Assembly (NCBI GenBank): GCA_002239065.1
Contig: MPNO01000034.1
Span: 1-46,641, forward strand
Reading direction: 5' to 3'
DNA length: 46,641 nt
DNA from: Defluviicoccus sp. bin129
Lineage (GTDB): Bacteria; Pseudomonadota; Alphaproteobacteria; MPNO01
Below are positions 15,156 through 22,494 of the stretch, in pieces. The translations under genes were made by a program, and so were the position numbers. The notes beneath the pieces are model-generated. The model made no database searches. It saw only the letters and a list, made by a program, of their open reading frames with translations, and was not told where the DNA came from. Each line of letters opens with the position of its first letter. Positions within the stretch are counted from its first letter, which is position 1.

Positions 15156-17273
15156 TCACGCCGCGGCGACCTCGACCAGCGTGTCGGAGAAGGTAGGCGC
15201 GTTGCCGTAATCGGCGAAGGCGGGCGGGTTGACCGCGTTCACCGTGCGGCCGCCCCGGCTCGCCGCGGCCCAGTAGCCCATCGGGGCGACGACCAGGCCG
15301 GGGCGGACGTCCCCGCTGACCTCGGCGATCGCGCAAAACGCGCCGCGGTCGTTGAACACCCGCACCGCGCCGCCGCTGCCGATGCCCCTGGCCCCGGCGT
15401 CGTCGGGGTGGAGGATCACCGTCTGCTCGCCGGCGTGGTGCAGCTGGGTGCCGAGATTGCCGTAGGACGAGTTGAGGAAGGCGTGGCTCTTGGGCGAGAT
15501 CATGTTGAGCGGGTATTTCGCGGCAAGCGCGGGGCTGGTGCCGGGCGATTCGTTCTGCGGCACGAAGTCGGGCAGCGGGTCGAGCGGCTCGCCCGGCTGC
15601 ATGGCGGCGTAACCCTGGCGGAACAGCGGCAGCACCAGATTGCCGCCTTGGGCGATCGCCGATTCGAACTCGACCTTGCCCGAGGGTGTCGGGAAATTGC
15701 CCTCGCAATGGGGCACGAAATCGTCCGGCGAGCCGACCTTGAGCCGCGCATAGCCGGTCTCGCGCAGGCTGTCGAGGTCGATGCCGTCCAGCACCGGGTT
15801 GCTCCAGTCGAGCGCGTCGAGCGCCATCTGCTCGTCCGAGCGCTCCCAGTGGGGGTCGTCGAACCCCATGGCGCGGGCGAGGCGGCGAAACAGCTCGGTG
15901 TTGGGCACCGCCTCGCCGAGCGGCGCGATCGCCGGCTGGTTCAGCGTCAGATAGAGATGGCCCCAGGAGAACATCAGGTCGAACTGTTCGAGCTGGGTGG
16001 TCGCCGGCAGCACGATGTCGGCGTAGCGCGCGGTGTCGGTGACGAACTGCTCGCTGACCACGGTGAACAGGTCATCGCGGGCGAGCCCGGCCAGCACCTT
16101 TTCCTGCTCGGGCGCGACCACGGCGGGGTTTGAGTTGTAGACGAACAGCGCGGCGACATTCCGGTCGAGCTCGCCGGTCAGCGCCGGGCCGAGCCGCCAC
16201 TGGTTGAGCACCGGCGTGCCTTCGGGGATCCAGTCGGGACGGCTGATGTCGTCCCATTTCATCGGGAAGGCCCAGATCGGCATGTGCAGGATGCCGCCGC
16301 CGCAACGGCGCCACGAGCCGACCAGCGCGGGCAGGCAGGACATGGCGCGCACCGCGTTGCCGCCCGACGCGTTGCGCTCGATGGCCACCCCCATGCGGAT
16401 CACCGAGGGCTGCGCGGTGGCGAACTCGCGGGCGAGTTTCCGGATGTCGTCCGCGGCAAGCCCGGTGATCGCCGCCACCCGGTCCGGGTCGAACCCCGCC
16501 GCCCGGTCCTTCAGCGCCTCGTAGCCGATCGTGTAGTTCGCGACATAGTCATGGTCGACCAGATCCTCGGCGACGATGACATGGATCATGCCGAGCGCGA
16601 GCGCCGCGTCGGTCCCGGGCCTGATCGGAAGATGCCAGTCGGCCTGCTTCGCGGTCCGCGTCGCGACGGGGTCGATCACCACCACCTTGGCACCGCGCCG
16701 CTGCGCCTCGGCGATGAACGGCCAGTGGTGCAGATTGGTGCTGATCGTGTTGATGGCCCACAGCACGATATAGCGCGAGTGGACGAAGCTTTCCGGGTCG
16801 ACCGCGGCGGTCGGGCCGCAGGTCATGAAGAACGCCGAGATGGCGCCCGAGTCGCAGAACGTGCGCTCCGACACCGTCGCGCCCAGCCGGTTGAAGAACG
16901 CATCCCCCACGTTGAGCCCGTTCAGGATGCCCTCGGTGCCGAGATAGCTGTAGGGCAGGATGGCGGCCGGGCCGTCCCTGGCCACGATCTCCTTCCAGCG
17001 GCCGGAGATTTCCTCGAGCGCCTCGTCCCAGCCGATGGGCTCGAACGCGCCCGCCCCCTTGGCGCCGGCGCGGCGCAGCGGGGTGAGCACCCGGTCTGCG
17101 TTGTACACCCGGTTCTCGTAGTCGTTGACCTTGACGCAGAGCCCGCCCTGGGTGAACGGGTGGCCCGGGTTGCCGCGCACCTCGACCGCCCTGCCGTCGT
17201 GCACCGTGGTCAGCATGGCGCAGGTGTCGGGGCAGTCATGCGGACAGGCGCTGAACACGGTCGTTTCGGCCAT
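15156..17273 (-). CDS. Molybdopterin-dependent oxidoreductase
   Basis: The 705-aa protein belongs to the DMSO-reductase superfamily of bis-MGD molybdenum or tungsten enzymes. An N-terminal [4Fe-4S] site is visible as C10-x3-C14-x3-C18 and C46 (CPHDCPDTC, then GGLCVKV). Cofactor-binding stretches include ATRTAKQADWHLPIRPGTD, YADIVLPATTQLEQ and the C-terminal NLGTQLHHAGEQ and FNDRGAFC. No Tat signal is present, so it should act in the cytoplasm. No electron-transfer subunit is adjacent. A divergent AraC-type regulator shares its 207-bp upstream region. The substrate is unknown. Confidence 0.88.
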   Translation of the reverse strand: MAETTVFSACPHDCPDTCAMLTTVHDGRAVEVRGNPGHPFTQGGLCVKVNDYENRVYNADRVLTPLRRAGAKGAGAFEPIGWDEALEEISGRWKEIVARDGPAAILPYSYLGTEGILNGLNVGDAFFNRLGATVSERTFCDSGAISAFFMTCGPTAAVDPESFVHSRYIVLWAINTISTNLHHWPFIAEAQRRGAKVVVIDPVATRTAKQADWHLPIRPGTDAALALGMIHVIVAEDLVDHDYVANYTIGYEALKDRAAGFDPDRVAAITGLAADDIRKLAREFATAQPSVIRMGVAIERNASGGNAVRAMSCLPALVGSWRRCGGGILHMPIWAFPMKWDDISRPDWIPEGTPVLNQWRLGPALTGELDRNVAALFVYNSNPAVVAPEQEKVLAGLARDDLFTVVSEQFVTDTARYADIVLPATTQLEQFDLMFSWGHLYLTLNQPAIAPLGEAVPNTELFRRLARAMGFDDPHWERSDEQMALDALDWSNPVLDGIDLDSLRETGYARLKVGSPDDFVPHCEGNFPTPSGKVEFESAIAQGGNLVLPLFRQGYAAMQPGEPLDPLPDFVPQNESPGTSPALAAKYPLNMISPKSHAFLNSSYGNLGTQLHHAGEQTVILHPDDAGARGIGSGGAVRVFNDRGAFCAIAEVSGDVRPGLVVAPMGYWAAASRGGRTVNAVNPPAFADYGNAPTFSDTLVEVAAA

Positions 17274-17480
17274 TGCGGTTCTCCATCGCGCAACGCCGGG
17301 TCGGGCCCCGGCCGCGCAGCCTAGCGCGAAGCCGCGCGGCGCCGCATTACAGGGGCTTGCTGTCCCGTTACATCGTCTTGCCGTTAACGCCCCGCCGCCC
17401 GCGAAACCGGTTGACCGGCTTTCCGCCCCGGTGCCAACCTGATCCCAGGATCGCGTCGATCCGCTTCGGGAGTAGGCGGC

Positions 17481-18377
17481 GTGGCCGGACTGGTCGGACA
17501 CGGCCGGGCGAAATACACTACCGGAACCCTCCTCGGAACCAGCCGCGGCCGGGGATGGGGCGGGCTGCTGGCCGAGCGCTGGAGCCATGCCGAGGGCGAT
17601 CTCGGCGAAATCCGGCCGCGCGACACCGAGATCGTCGTCATGCTGCGCGGCCGCGCGCATGTCAGGCGGCGCGGCGACGGCCGGCTGCAGCACCACGACG
17701 CGGTGCCCGGCACGGTCTGGCTGTGCCCGGCCGGCATCCCGGAAGACATGATCCGGATCTATGGCGAGATCCCCGAGACCGTGCATGTCTATCTGCCGGC
17801 GGCGCCGCTCGCCGCGACCGCCGCCCGCGAGCTCGACGTCGATCCCGACAAAATCGGGCTGCATTACGACGGCGGGTTCCGCGACCCGCTGATCGAGCAG
17901 ATCGCCCGCGCGGTGCACAGCGAGATGGTCGATCCCGCGCCGGGCGGCAAGATGCTGGTCGAGACCCTGGCCTCGGCGCTCGGCGTCCACATTCTGCGCC
18001 GCCACTCCAACCTGGCGCCGACATCGCCGGCGCCGCCCGCCGCGCGCGGCGCGCTCGACGCGGCACGGCTCCGCCGGGTGACGGATTTCATCGAGGCCCA
18101 TCTCGGCGAGGAGCTCACCGTCGAGGCGCTCGCCGGCCAGGCCTGCCTCAGCCCGTTCCACTTCGCCCGCGCCTTCAAGGCGGCGACCGGGAGCGCGCCG
18201 CACCGCTACCTCACCGACCGCCGCATCGGGCGCGCCCGGGCGCTGGTCGCCGAGGGCCGCCTGCCGCTCGCCGAGATCGCCGAGATCTGCGGCTTCTCCT
18301 CCCAGCCGCATCTGACCTACTGGTTCAAGCGCATCGTCGGCACCACGCCGGGCGCCTACCGCGAGGGCCGCGGCTGA
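17481..18377 (+). CDS. AraC-family transcriptional regulator
   Basis: The 298-aa protein has a cupin-like N-terminal sensor with EIVVMLRGRAHVRRR and VWLCPAGIPED. Its C-terminal AraC/XylS DNA-binding domain covers about residues 195-296, with both helix-turn-helix motifs: LTVEALAGQACLSPFHFARAF and LPLAEIAEICGFSSQPHLTYWF. GTG 17481 is used as start; GGGAG lies just upstream. Its position, divergent from the molybdopterin oxidoreductase gene across 207 bp, suggests it controls that gene and itself. The inducer is unknown. Confidence 0.88.
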   Translation: MAGLVGHGRAKYTTGTLLGTSRGRGWGGLLAERWSHAEGDLGEIRPRDTEIVVMLRGRAHVRRRGDGRLQHHDAVPGTVWLCPAGIPEDMIRIYGEIPETVHVYLPAAPLAATAARELDVDPDKIGLHYDGGFRDPLIEQIARAVHSEMVDPAPGGKMLVETLASALGVHILRRHSNLAPTSPAPPAARGALDAARLRRVTDFIEAHLGEELTVEALAGQACLSPFHFARAFKAATGSAPHRYLTDRRIGRARALVAEGRLPLAEIAEICGFSSQPHLTYWFKRIVGTTPGAYREGRG

Positions 18378-18562
18378 GGCGCTGTCGCGGGCGCCGGAAA
18401 TGCGCTGCGAACGGTACATTGTGGGGTGGCCCGGGCCCCTGACCCTCGTCCCGGGTAGACCCCGAAGGGACCCTATCGAGGGCCCCCCTGCCGCTTGGCA
18501 TCGCCGCGGCCCGGGGTAACCTGCGCGCATGACCGTCCGGATCGACGCCGGGCCGCCGCCCG
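18378..18562. other. Intergenic with degenerate palindromic repeat
   Basis: No gene is visible. Around 18462-18488 the sequence CCCCGAAGGGACCCTATCGA is a degenerate copy of an intergenic unit. The unit also occurs near 29805-29830 and, in the other orientation, next to the IS1595 insertion site (21487 onward). Confidence 0.4.
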
Positions 18563-19279
18563 ATGGGTGAGTCGGCCACCCTGCTGGCGGTCGTGGCCGC
18601 GGTCTCGTCCGCGCTGGTGCTCGGCGCGCTCTGGGGCCTTTACGGGCGGCTCGGCGACCGCGCGGAGGGGTTCGTGCTCGCCGCCGGCGGCGGGGCGCTG
18701 ATGCTGGCCGCCGTGCTCGAGCTCATCGTGCCGGCCCGCGAGGCGGTGTCGCTGGCGGCCACGGCGTCGGCGGTCATGCTGGGCGCGGCGGTCTTCGCCG
18801 CGACCGACTACCTGATCGACGAGCGCTGGGGCGACGAGGGCGGCGCCGGGCTGCTCGCCGCGGTCACCCTCGACGGGGTGCCGGAGAACCTCGCCCTCGG
18901 CGTCGCGCTGATCGGCGCCGGCTTCGCCGAGGTGGCGGCGCTCGCAGCCGCGATCTTCCTCTCCAACCTGCCGGAGGCGGCGGCCGGCGCCAGGCGGATG
19001 CGCGGGCAGGGCTGGCGGAACGGCGGCATACTCGCGCTCTGGGCCGGCTGCGCGGCCCTGCTCGGCGCGGCGGCGCTGGCCGGCAATTGGCTGCTCGCCG
19101 GCGCGTCCCAAGAGGCGCTCGCGCCGGTCCGCGCCTTCGCCGGCGGCGCGGTGATCGCCTCGCTCGCCACCGAGATCTTCCCCAAGGCCTACCGCCGCGA
19201 CCACCACATGGCGGGCATCGCCACCGCGCTCGGCTTCCTCGCCGCGCTCGCCCTGATCGAGGGCATGGCGGGCGGCTGA
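18563..19279 (+). CDS. ZIP-family-like metal transporter
   Basis: The 238-aa integral membrane protein has about seven to eight hydrophobic helices. The conserved ZIP helix with metal-binding residues appears as TLDGVPENLALGVAL followed by SNLPEAAAGA in the next helix. Classical ZIP proteins have HxxPEG in the first; here the position of the histidine is aspartate (D-G-V-P-E-N), so metal preference may differ. It would move divalent cations into the cytoplasm. ATG 18563 gives the first helix directly. It lies just upstream of the IS1595 transposon. Confidence 0.75.
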   Translation: MGESATLLAVVAAVSSALVLGALWGLYGRLGDRAEGFVLAAGGGALMLAAVLELIVPAREAVSLAATASAVMLGAAVFAATDYLIDERWGDEGGAGLLAAVTLDGVPENLALGVALIGAGFAEVAALAAAIFLSNLPEAAAGARRMRGQGWRNGGILALWAGCAALLGAAALAGNWLLAGASQEALAPVRAFAGGAVIASLATEIFPKAYRRDHHMAGIATALGFLAALALIEGMAGG

Positions 19280-19383
19280 GCGCGGCGCGGTCCTTCGATA
19301 GGGAATTATACGGAAAACTAGCCAAGACCCCTTGAAGCCGGCCCGATTAATCCCCACATAACTAGCCAAGAGGCGGATTGAAG

Positions 19384-20334
19384 ATGGCACGCAAGGGACC
19401 GGGGAAAGCACACCGCCAAGGGCTGACGGTGATCGAACTGTTCAAGATGTTCCCCGATGACGCGACGGCGGAACAATGGTTCGAGGAACAGCGGTGGCCT
19501 GATGGCCGGTTCTGCCCGGACTGCGGATCGACCAACACCGTTGCGGTCAAGAACCGGAAGCCGATGCCCTATCGGTGCCGCGACTGCCGGGGTCACTTCT
19601 CGGTCCGCAAAGGCACCGTCATGCAGTCCAGTAAGGTCGGTTTCCAGAAATGGGCCATCGCGCTGTACATGATGACGACTGGCCTAAAGGGCACGTCCAG
19701 CATGAAGGTCTACCGCGAGCTTGGCATCCGGCAGGGCACCGCATGGTTCCTGATGCAGCGCATCAGAGAGGGCTTTGCAGAGGGCAGCGGCAAGCCATTC
19801 CCAGGCCCGGTAGAGGTTGACGAGACCTATTTCGGTGGCGAGCGCCGAAACATGTCGAAGACGAAGCGCAAAGCGATGAACAAGAGCCGTGGCCCAGTCG
19901 GCAAGACGGCGGTGGTCGGCATGAAGGATCGAGACAGCAACGAGGTCCGGGCCGAAGTCGTGCATCGGACGGACGGAGCGACGCTGCAAGGCTTCGTCCG
20001 CGAGCACACAGAGCCGGGCGCCGCGGTCTACACGGATGACGCCGCCGCCTATCGCGGGATGCCGGAATTCGATCATGAGGCCGTCAATCACACGGTTTCT
20101 GAATACGTCCGGGGTCAGGCCCACACCAACGGCATCGAGTCCTTCTGGGCCATGCTCAAGAGGGCGCACAAGGGCACCTTCCACAAGATCAGCCCGAAGC
20201 ATCTGGATCGCTATGTCAACGAGTTCTCCGGCCGGCACAACGTCCCAGACCGCGACACGGTAGACCAAATGGCAGGGCTGGCACGCGGGATGGTAGGCAA
20301 GCGCCTAACCTACCGAGAGCTGGTTTCGGAATGA
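19384..20334 (+). CDS. IS1595-family (ISXO2-like) transposase
   Basis: The 316-aa protein starts with a zinc-ribbon, C44-x2-C47 and C65-x2-C68 (FCPDCGS, YRCRDCRG). The ISXO2-like DDE domain follows. Candidate catalytic residues are D146 (VEVDETYFGG), D218 (YTDDAAAY) and E252 (NGIESFWAMLKR), with the downstream HKISPKHLDRYVNEF motif typical of the family. It is full length with no frameshift, so the element may still be active. ATG 19384 is preferred over a TTG two codons earlier. Confidence 0.95.
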   Translation: MARKGPGKAHRQGLTVIELFKMFPDDATAEQWFEEQRWPDGRFCPDCGSTNTVAVKNRKPMPYRCRDCRGHFSVRKGTVMQSSKVGFQKWAIALYMMTTGLKGTSSMKVYRELGIRQGTAWFLMQRIREGFAEGSGKPFPGPVEVDETYFGGERRNMSKTKRKAMNKSRGPVGKTAVVGMKDRDSNEVRAEVVHRTDGATLQGFVREHTEPGAAVYTDDAAAYRGMPEFDHEAVNHTVSEYVRGQAHTNGIESFWAMLKRAHKGTFHKISPKHLDRYVNEFSGRHNVPDRDTVDQMAGLARGMVGKRLTYRELVSE

Positions 20335-20371
20335 TCGCTTGCGGTTTTCGGCCCGATTCTCTACAAGAAAG

Positions 20372-20474
20372 TGGTGCGGGCGACCGGAGTTGCACCGGCA
20401 CGGGGCGTTTGACCTTGGAGGGTCGCCCCAACGGTGTCCAAGACCGTCGTGTCTACTAATTCCACCACGCCCGC
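20372..20474 (-). tRNA. tRNA-like gene, Leu-type body with UGG (Pro) anticodon and 31-nt variable arm
   Basis: Read on the minus strand, it has a perfect 7-bp acceptor stem (GCGGGCG with CGCCCGC), discriminator A and an encoded CCA. The D-arm is tRNA-Leu-like (GTGGAATTAGTAGACAC), the anticodon stem is ACGGT/ACCGT with loop CTTGGAC (anticodon TGG), and the T-stem is GCCGG/CCGGT. The variable arm is 31 nt and can form GGGGC/GCCCC plus an inner GACC/GGTC stem. Total length is 103 nt. Oddities: the D-loop GG is AG, the T-loop reads TGCAACT rather than TTC-type, and position 37 is A. The body predicts leucylation and the anticodon predicts CCA reading. Confidence 0.75.
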
Positions 20475-20476
20475 AA

Positions 20477-20555
20477 GTTGGCCCGTCCCTTTCCGCTCAC
20501 GCTGGTCCGGGACGGGACAACGGTTAGAGGGCCAGTCTAACGGGTGGTAGCCAAC
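20477..20555 (-). other. Structured spacer, possible RNA three-way junction
   Basis: The ends pair (GTTGGC 20477-20482 with GCCAAC 20550-20555) and enclose two hairpins. One is CCCGTCCC 20482-20489 with GGGACGGG 20509-20516. The other is GTTAGA 20523-20528 with TCTAAC 20536-20541 around a 7-nt loop. It lies directly 5' of the tRNA-like gene on the minus strand, so it could be its leader. Strand is uncertain. Confidence 0.45.
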
Positions 20556-20602
20556 ACACCGCTTCCTCCTTTCTGGTCTTCCATCTGCTCAAGGACCATT
20601 TG

Positions 20603-20638
20603 CCGCCCCAGTGGAAGCCTCTGCTGGGGCGGTTCCTT
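20603..20638 (+). terminator. Rho-independent-like terminator
   Basis: The 9-bp stem CCGCCCCAG (20603-20611) with CTGGGGCGG (20624-20632) is followed by TTCCTTT. It would insulate the transposase side of the element from the passenger promoter. Confidence 0.6.
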
Positions 20639-20694
20639 TAAGCTGCCCGACTCGCTTCCCATAGTCAACGGCCAAGTAGAACTTTTTGGCCAGC

Positions 20695-20732
20695 TAGAAC
20701 ATTCTTGAAAGTTCTAGTGTTTGATGTAGGAT
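20695..20732 (+). promoter_or_regulatory. Passenger-gene promoter with palindromic operator
   Basis: A -35-like TTGAAA (20705-20710) and -10-like TAGGAT (20727-20732) are 16 bp apart. The -35 lies inside the 22-bp palindrome TAGAAC-N-TTC-NN-GAA-N-GTTCTA (20695-20716), which suggests a dimeric repressor site. The passenger protein itself, with a predicted winged-helix region, is a candidate binder. Confidence 0.5.
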
Positions 20733-20756
20733 GGCGCGGCAAACGGGGAGGGAACA

Positions 20757-21230
20757 ATGTCCGAGACCGCGATCAGTCGGATGCGAGCCGACCTAGAAGC
20801 TAAGAGGGGCGAGGCCATTCGCAAGCGAGAAGAGCTGTCTTCGTTGGAGGAAGATATAGATCACCTTCAAGTGGCCTTGAGCGTGATCGAGAAATACGAA
20901 GAGCATTCCACCGCCCACGCGCCAGCGAACAAGTTTCGCGCTAAGGGCATCCAATCCACGATCCGCGATATCTTGGTTGAAGTGCAGCCTCGTTCCTTGA
21001 AACGTAGCGAGATCATCAACCTCCTCCAGCAGAGGCTCGGGAAGGAGATCAGCGGGAAATCCGTCAGCAACGCGCTGGTCATTCTGGGTGGGAAGAAGAC
21101 GGTTGTGGGAGTCGGGGGTGGCAGGTGGAAGTCCGCGGAGACTTCTGTTGATCGAGACATCCAAGGGATGCTTGGCGAGACGCAGGGCGAACAGCCCGCT
21201 CAAGCAACGCTCCACCATCTCGCAACGTGA
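20757..21230 (+). CDS. Transposon passenger protein, coiled coil plus winged-helix-like region
   Basis: The 157-aa protein begins with a strongly charged, probably coiled-coil helix (RADLEAKRGEAIRKREELSS, then EDIDHLQVALSVIEKY). About residues 60-120 look like a winged helix (SLKRSEIINLLQQRLGKEIS, then SVSNALVILGGKKTVVGVGG). I do not recognise a named family. It has a GGGGAGGG ribosome site, its own palindromic promoter and no homology to transposition proteins that I can see. It may be a regulator of the element or cargo. Composition is slightly less G+C-rich than the host genes. Confidence 0.7.
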   Translation: MSETAISRMRADLEAKRGEAIRKREELSSLEEDIDHLQVALSVIEKYEEHSTAHAPANKFRAKGIQSTIRDILVEVQPRSLKRSEIINLLQQRLGKEISGKSVSNALVILGGKKTVVGVGGGRWKSAETSVDRDIQGMLGETQGEQPAQATLHHLAT

Positions 21231-21273
21231 TCCCGCCTGATCCTCGTACGCCTAAGACAATGACAAGAGCGCC

Positions 21274-21450
21274 ATGACAGAAAAGCCTAGGCCACGCGGT
21301 CGTCCGCCAAAGTCAATCCGGAAGATCGACGCCACGCCAGAGGAAGCCGCGCGGGCAATCTTCTCAGCCGTGAAACCGGCTGATCCGGGGAAGAGGATGG
21401 CAAAGCCGAAGCGGGACGAGGAGGGTACGGCGGGACAGGGCGGCTGCTAG
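21274..21450 (+). CDS. Small transposon-associated protein with AT-hook-like motif
   Basis: The 58-aa ORF starts MTEKPRPRGRPPKSIRKID, containing the AT-hook-like core RGRPPK, and continues ATPEEAARAIFSAVKP before a Lys/Arg-rich tail. Similar short basic proteins with GRPPK followed by a TPEE-type helix are, as I recall, common beside IS1595-type transposases. It lies 43 nt after the previous passenger gene and ends 11 bp before the right terminal repeat. It could bind DNA and help transposition. Confidence 0.55.
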   Translation: MTEKPRPRGRPPKSIRKIDATPEEAARAIFSAVKPADPGKRMAKPKRDEEGTAGQGGC

Positions 21451-21514
21451 GCGCGGTCAGCTTGGCTAGTCAGGCGTATAATTCCCCTTCGATACGCCCC
21501 CTCCGGGGGTGACT

Positions 21515-21982
21515 TCAGGATGAGGGTGGGGGCGCGGGCGGGCCGGCCGCGGCGTCGATCTCGTCGACGACGCCCGGCGTCCCGATATGCCGGACGTCAA
21601 GCGGCCCGCCGGCGGCCTTGTTCGCGAAGGCCCGGTCGGCGGTGATCAGCGTCGACCCGGTCGCCTCGGCGCAGGCGAGGTAGAGGCAGTCGTAGACCGG
21701 GTGGTCCAACTCCGATGCGAGGCGCGCCGCGCGTTCCACGAGATCCGCGTCCGGCAGGAGGTCGATCGCCTCCCCGAGCTCGGGAATCTCGGCGAGATAG
21801 GGGTAAGGGTCGGCGATTTCCCCCCGGCGTGCCTTCTTCCAGACGGTGTTGGCGAATTCGACCAGCAGGAATTCCGGGGCGAACCGTTCCAGCCGGTGGG
21901 AGAGCAGGAGGCGCGCGTCCCCCGAATGGGTCTCCGCCACGTACCACTTGACGACGATGCTGGCATCGACGGTGAGCTTCAC
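21515..21982 (-). CDS. VapC-type PIN-domain toxin
   Basis: The 155-aa protein has the PIN-domain acidic residues in VDASIVVKW near the start, FLLVEFANTVWK in the middle, then YDCLYLACAEATGSTLITADRAF. Such toxins are Mg-dependent RNases that cut tRNA or rRNA. It starts at a GTG that overlaps the TGA of the antitoxin gene (GTGA). The gene is complete. Confidence 0.88.
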   Translation of the reverse strand: MKLTVDASIVVKWYVAETHSGDARLLLSHRLERFAPEFLLVEFANTVWKKARRGEIADPYPYLAEIPELGEAIDLLPDADLVERAARLASELDHPVYDCLYLACAEATGSTLITADRAFANKAAGGPLDVRHIGTPGVVDEIDAAAGPPAPPPSS

Positions 21983-22215
21983 CGGTCGCGGTCCTGCCGG
22001 ATCAGCTCGGCGCTGTCGGTCTGCGGCGTGTCGGCGGTCGCGGCGGCGAGCCGCGCCGTGCGCTCGCGGAACTCGGCCATTCGCAGGCGGCGGTTCACCG
22101 TCCGCGTCAGCATGTAGCGCAGCTCCGCCTCCAGCGAGCGCTGGTTGGCCTTCGCCTGCGCCTTCCAGGCGTCGATCACCCGGTCGTCGAGGTTGCGGAT
22201 GGTGACCGTACCCAT
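21979..22215 (-). CDS. FitA-like ribbon-helix-helix antitoxin
   Basis: The protein starting MGTVTIRNLDDRVIDAWKA has the FitA/Phd-like RHH fold: a TVTIRNL strand, then a helix with AKANQRSLEAELRYML. The C-terminal half would wrap the VapC active site. I use ATG 22215 because FitA proteins start with M-x-TVTIRNL and a GGGGG run lies 6 nt upstream; ATG 22245 would add ten residues. It is coupled to the toxin by GTGA and probably represses its own promoter. Confidence 0.82.
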   Translation of the reverse strand: MGTVTIRNLDDRVIDAWKAQAKANQRSLEAELRYMLTRTVNRRLRMAEFRERTARLAAATADTPQTDSAELIRQDRDR

Positions 22216-22295
22216 GGCGTGCCCCCGTTCGGTTGTCTGCGACATGCTGGCAAAGTGTAGTCAGAAAGGCAATGGCGGTCGGGCCGTCCCCCTCG

Positions 22296-22405
22296 TCAGT
22301 TCGACCGGAGGGGAGAAATCTTGCCGCGCAGGCGTTGCGCCGCCGCGAGGAGAAAACTCCGCTCCGCCGCCCCTGCGGGCCGGCTCCGTTCGATATGACG
22401 GGTGG
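22296..22405. repeat. Degenerate copy of the palindromic repeat block
   Basis: It starts with CAGTTCGACCGGAGGGGAGA, holds a GAGAAA..TTTCTC-like pair in decayed form, and ends near GGCTCCGTTCGATATGACGG. This parallels the blocks at 1-128 and 32119-32208. The flanking 22406-22494 shows no gene. Confidence 0.55.
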
Positions 22406-22494
22406 AGGTGCTTACCCCGGCGGCGGGCGCGTGGTACAAGACGGCGGGCGCCGGGTCCGGGGCGTTCGGACAAGCGTATTGAAAACAAGGCTTT

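Larger units (their letters stand above)
19301..21486 (+). mobile_element. IS1595-family transposon with passenger genes and tRNA-like gene
   Basis: The element is 2186 bp. Terminal inverted repeats at 19301-19325 and 21462-21486 match at 21 of 25 positions, both beginning GGGAATTATACG and ending ACTAGCCAA. An exact 8-bp target duplication CTTCGATA flanks it at 19293-19300 and 21487-21494, the length expected for IS1595-family elements. Inside are the transposase, a tRNA-like gene (minus strand), a structured spacer, a terminator, a promoter and two passenger ORFs. It inserted into a dispersed intergenic repeat. Confidence 0.92.

Noticed and set aside
20372..20474. Ordinary tRNA-Pro
   Set aside because: tRNA-Pro is a type I tRNA with a short variable loop; this one has a Leu-like D-arm and a 31-nt variable arm.
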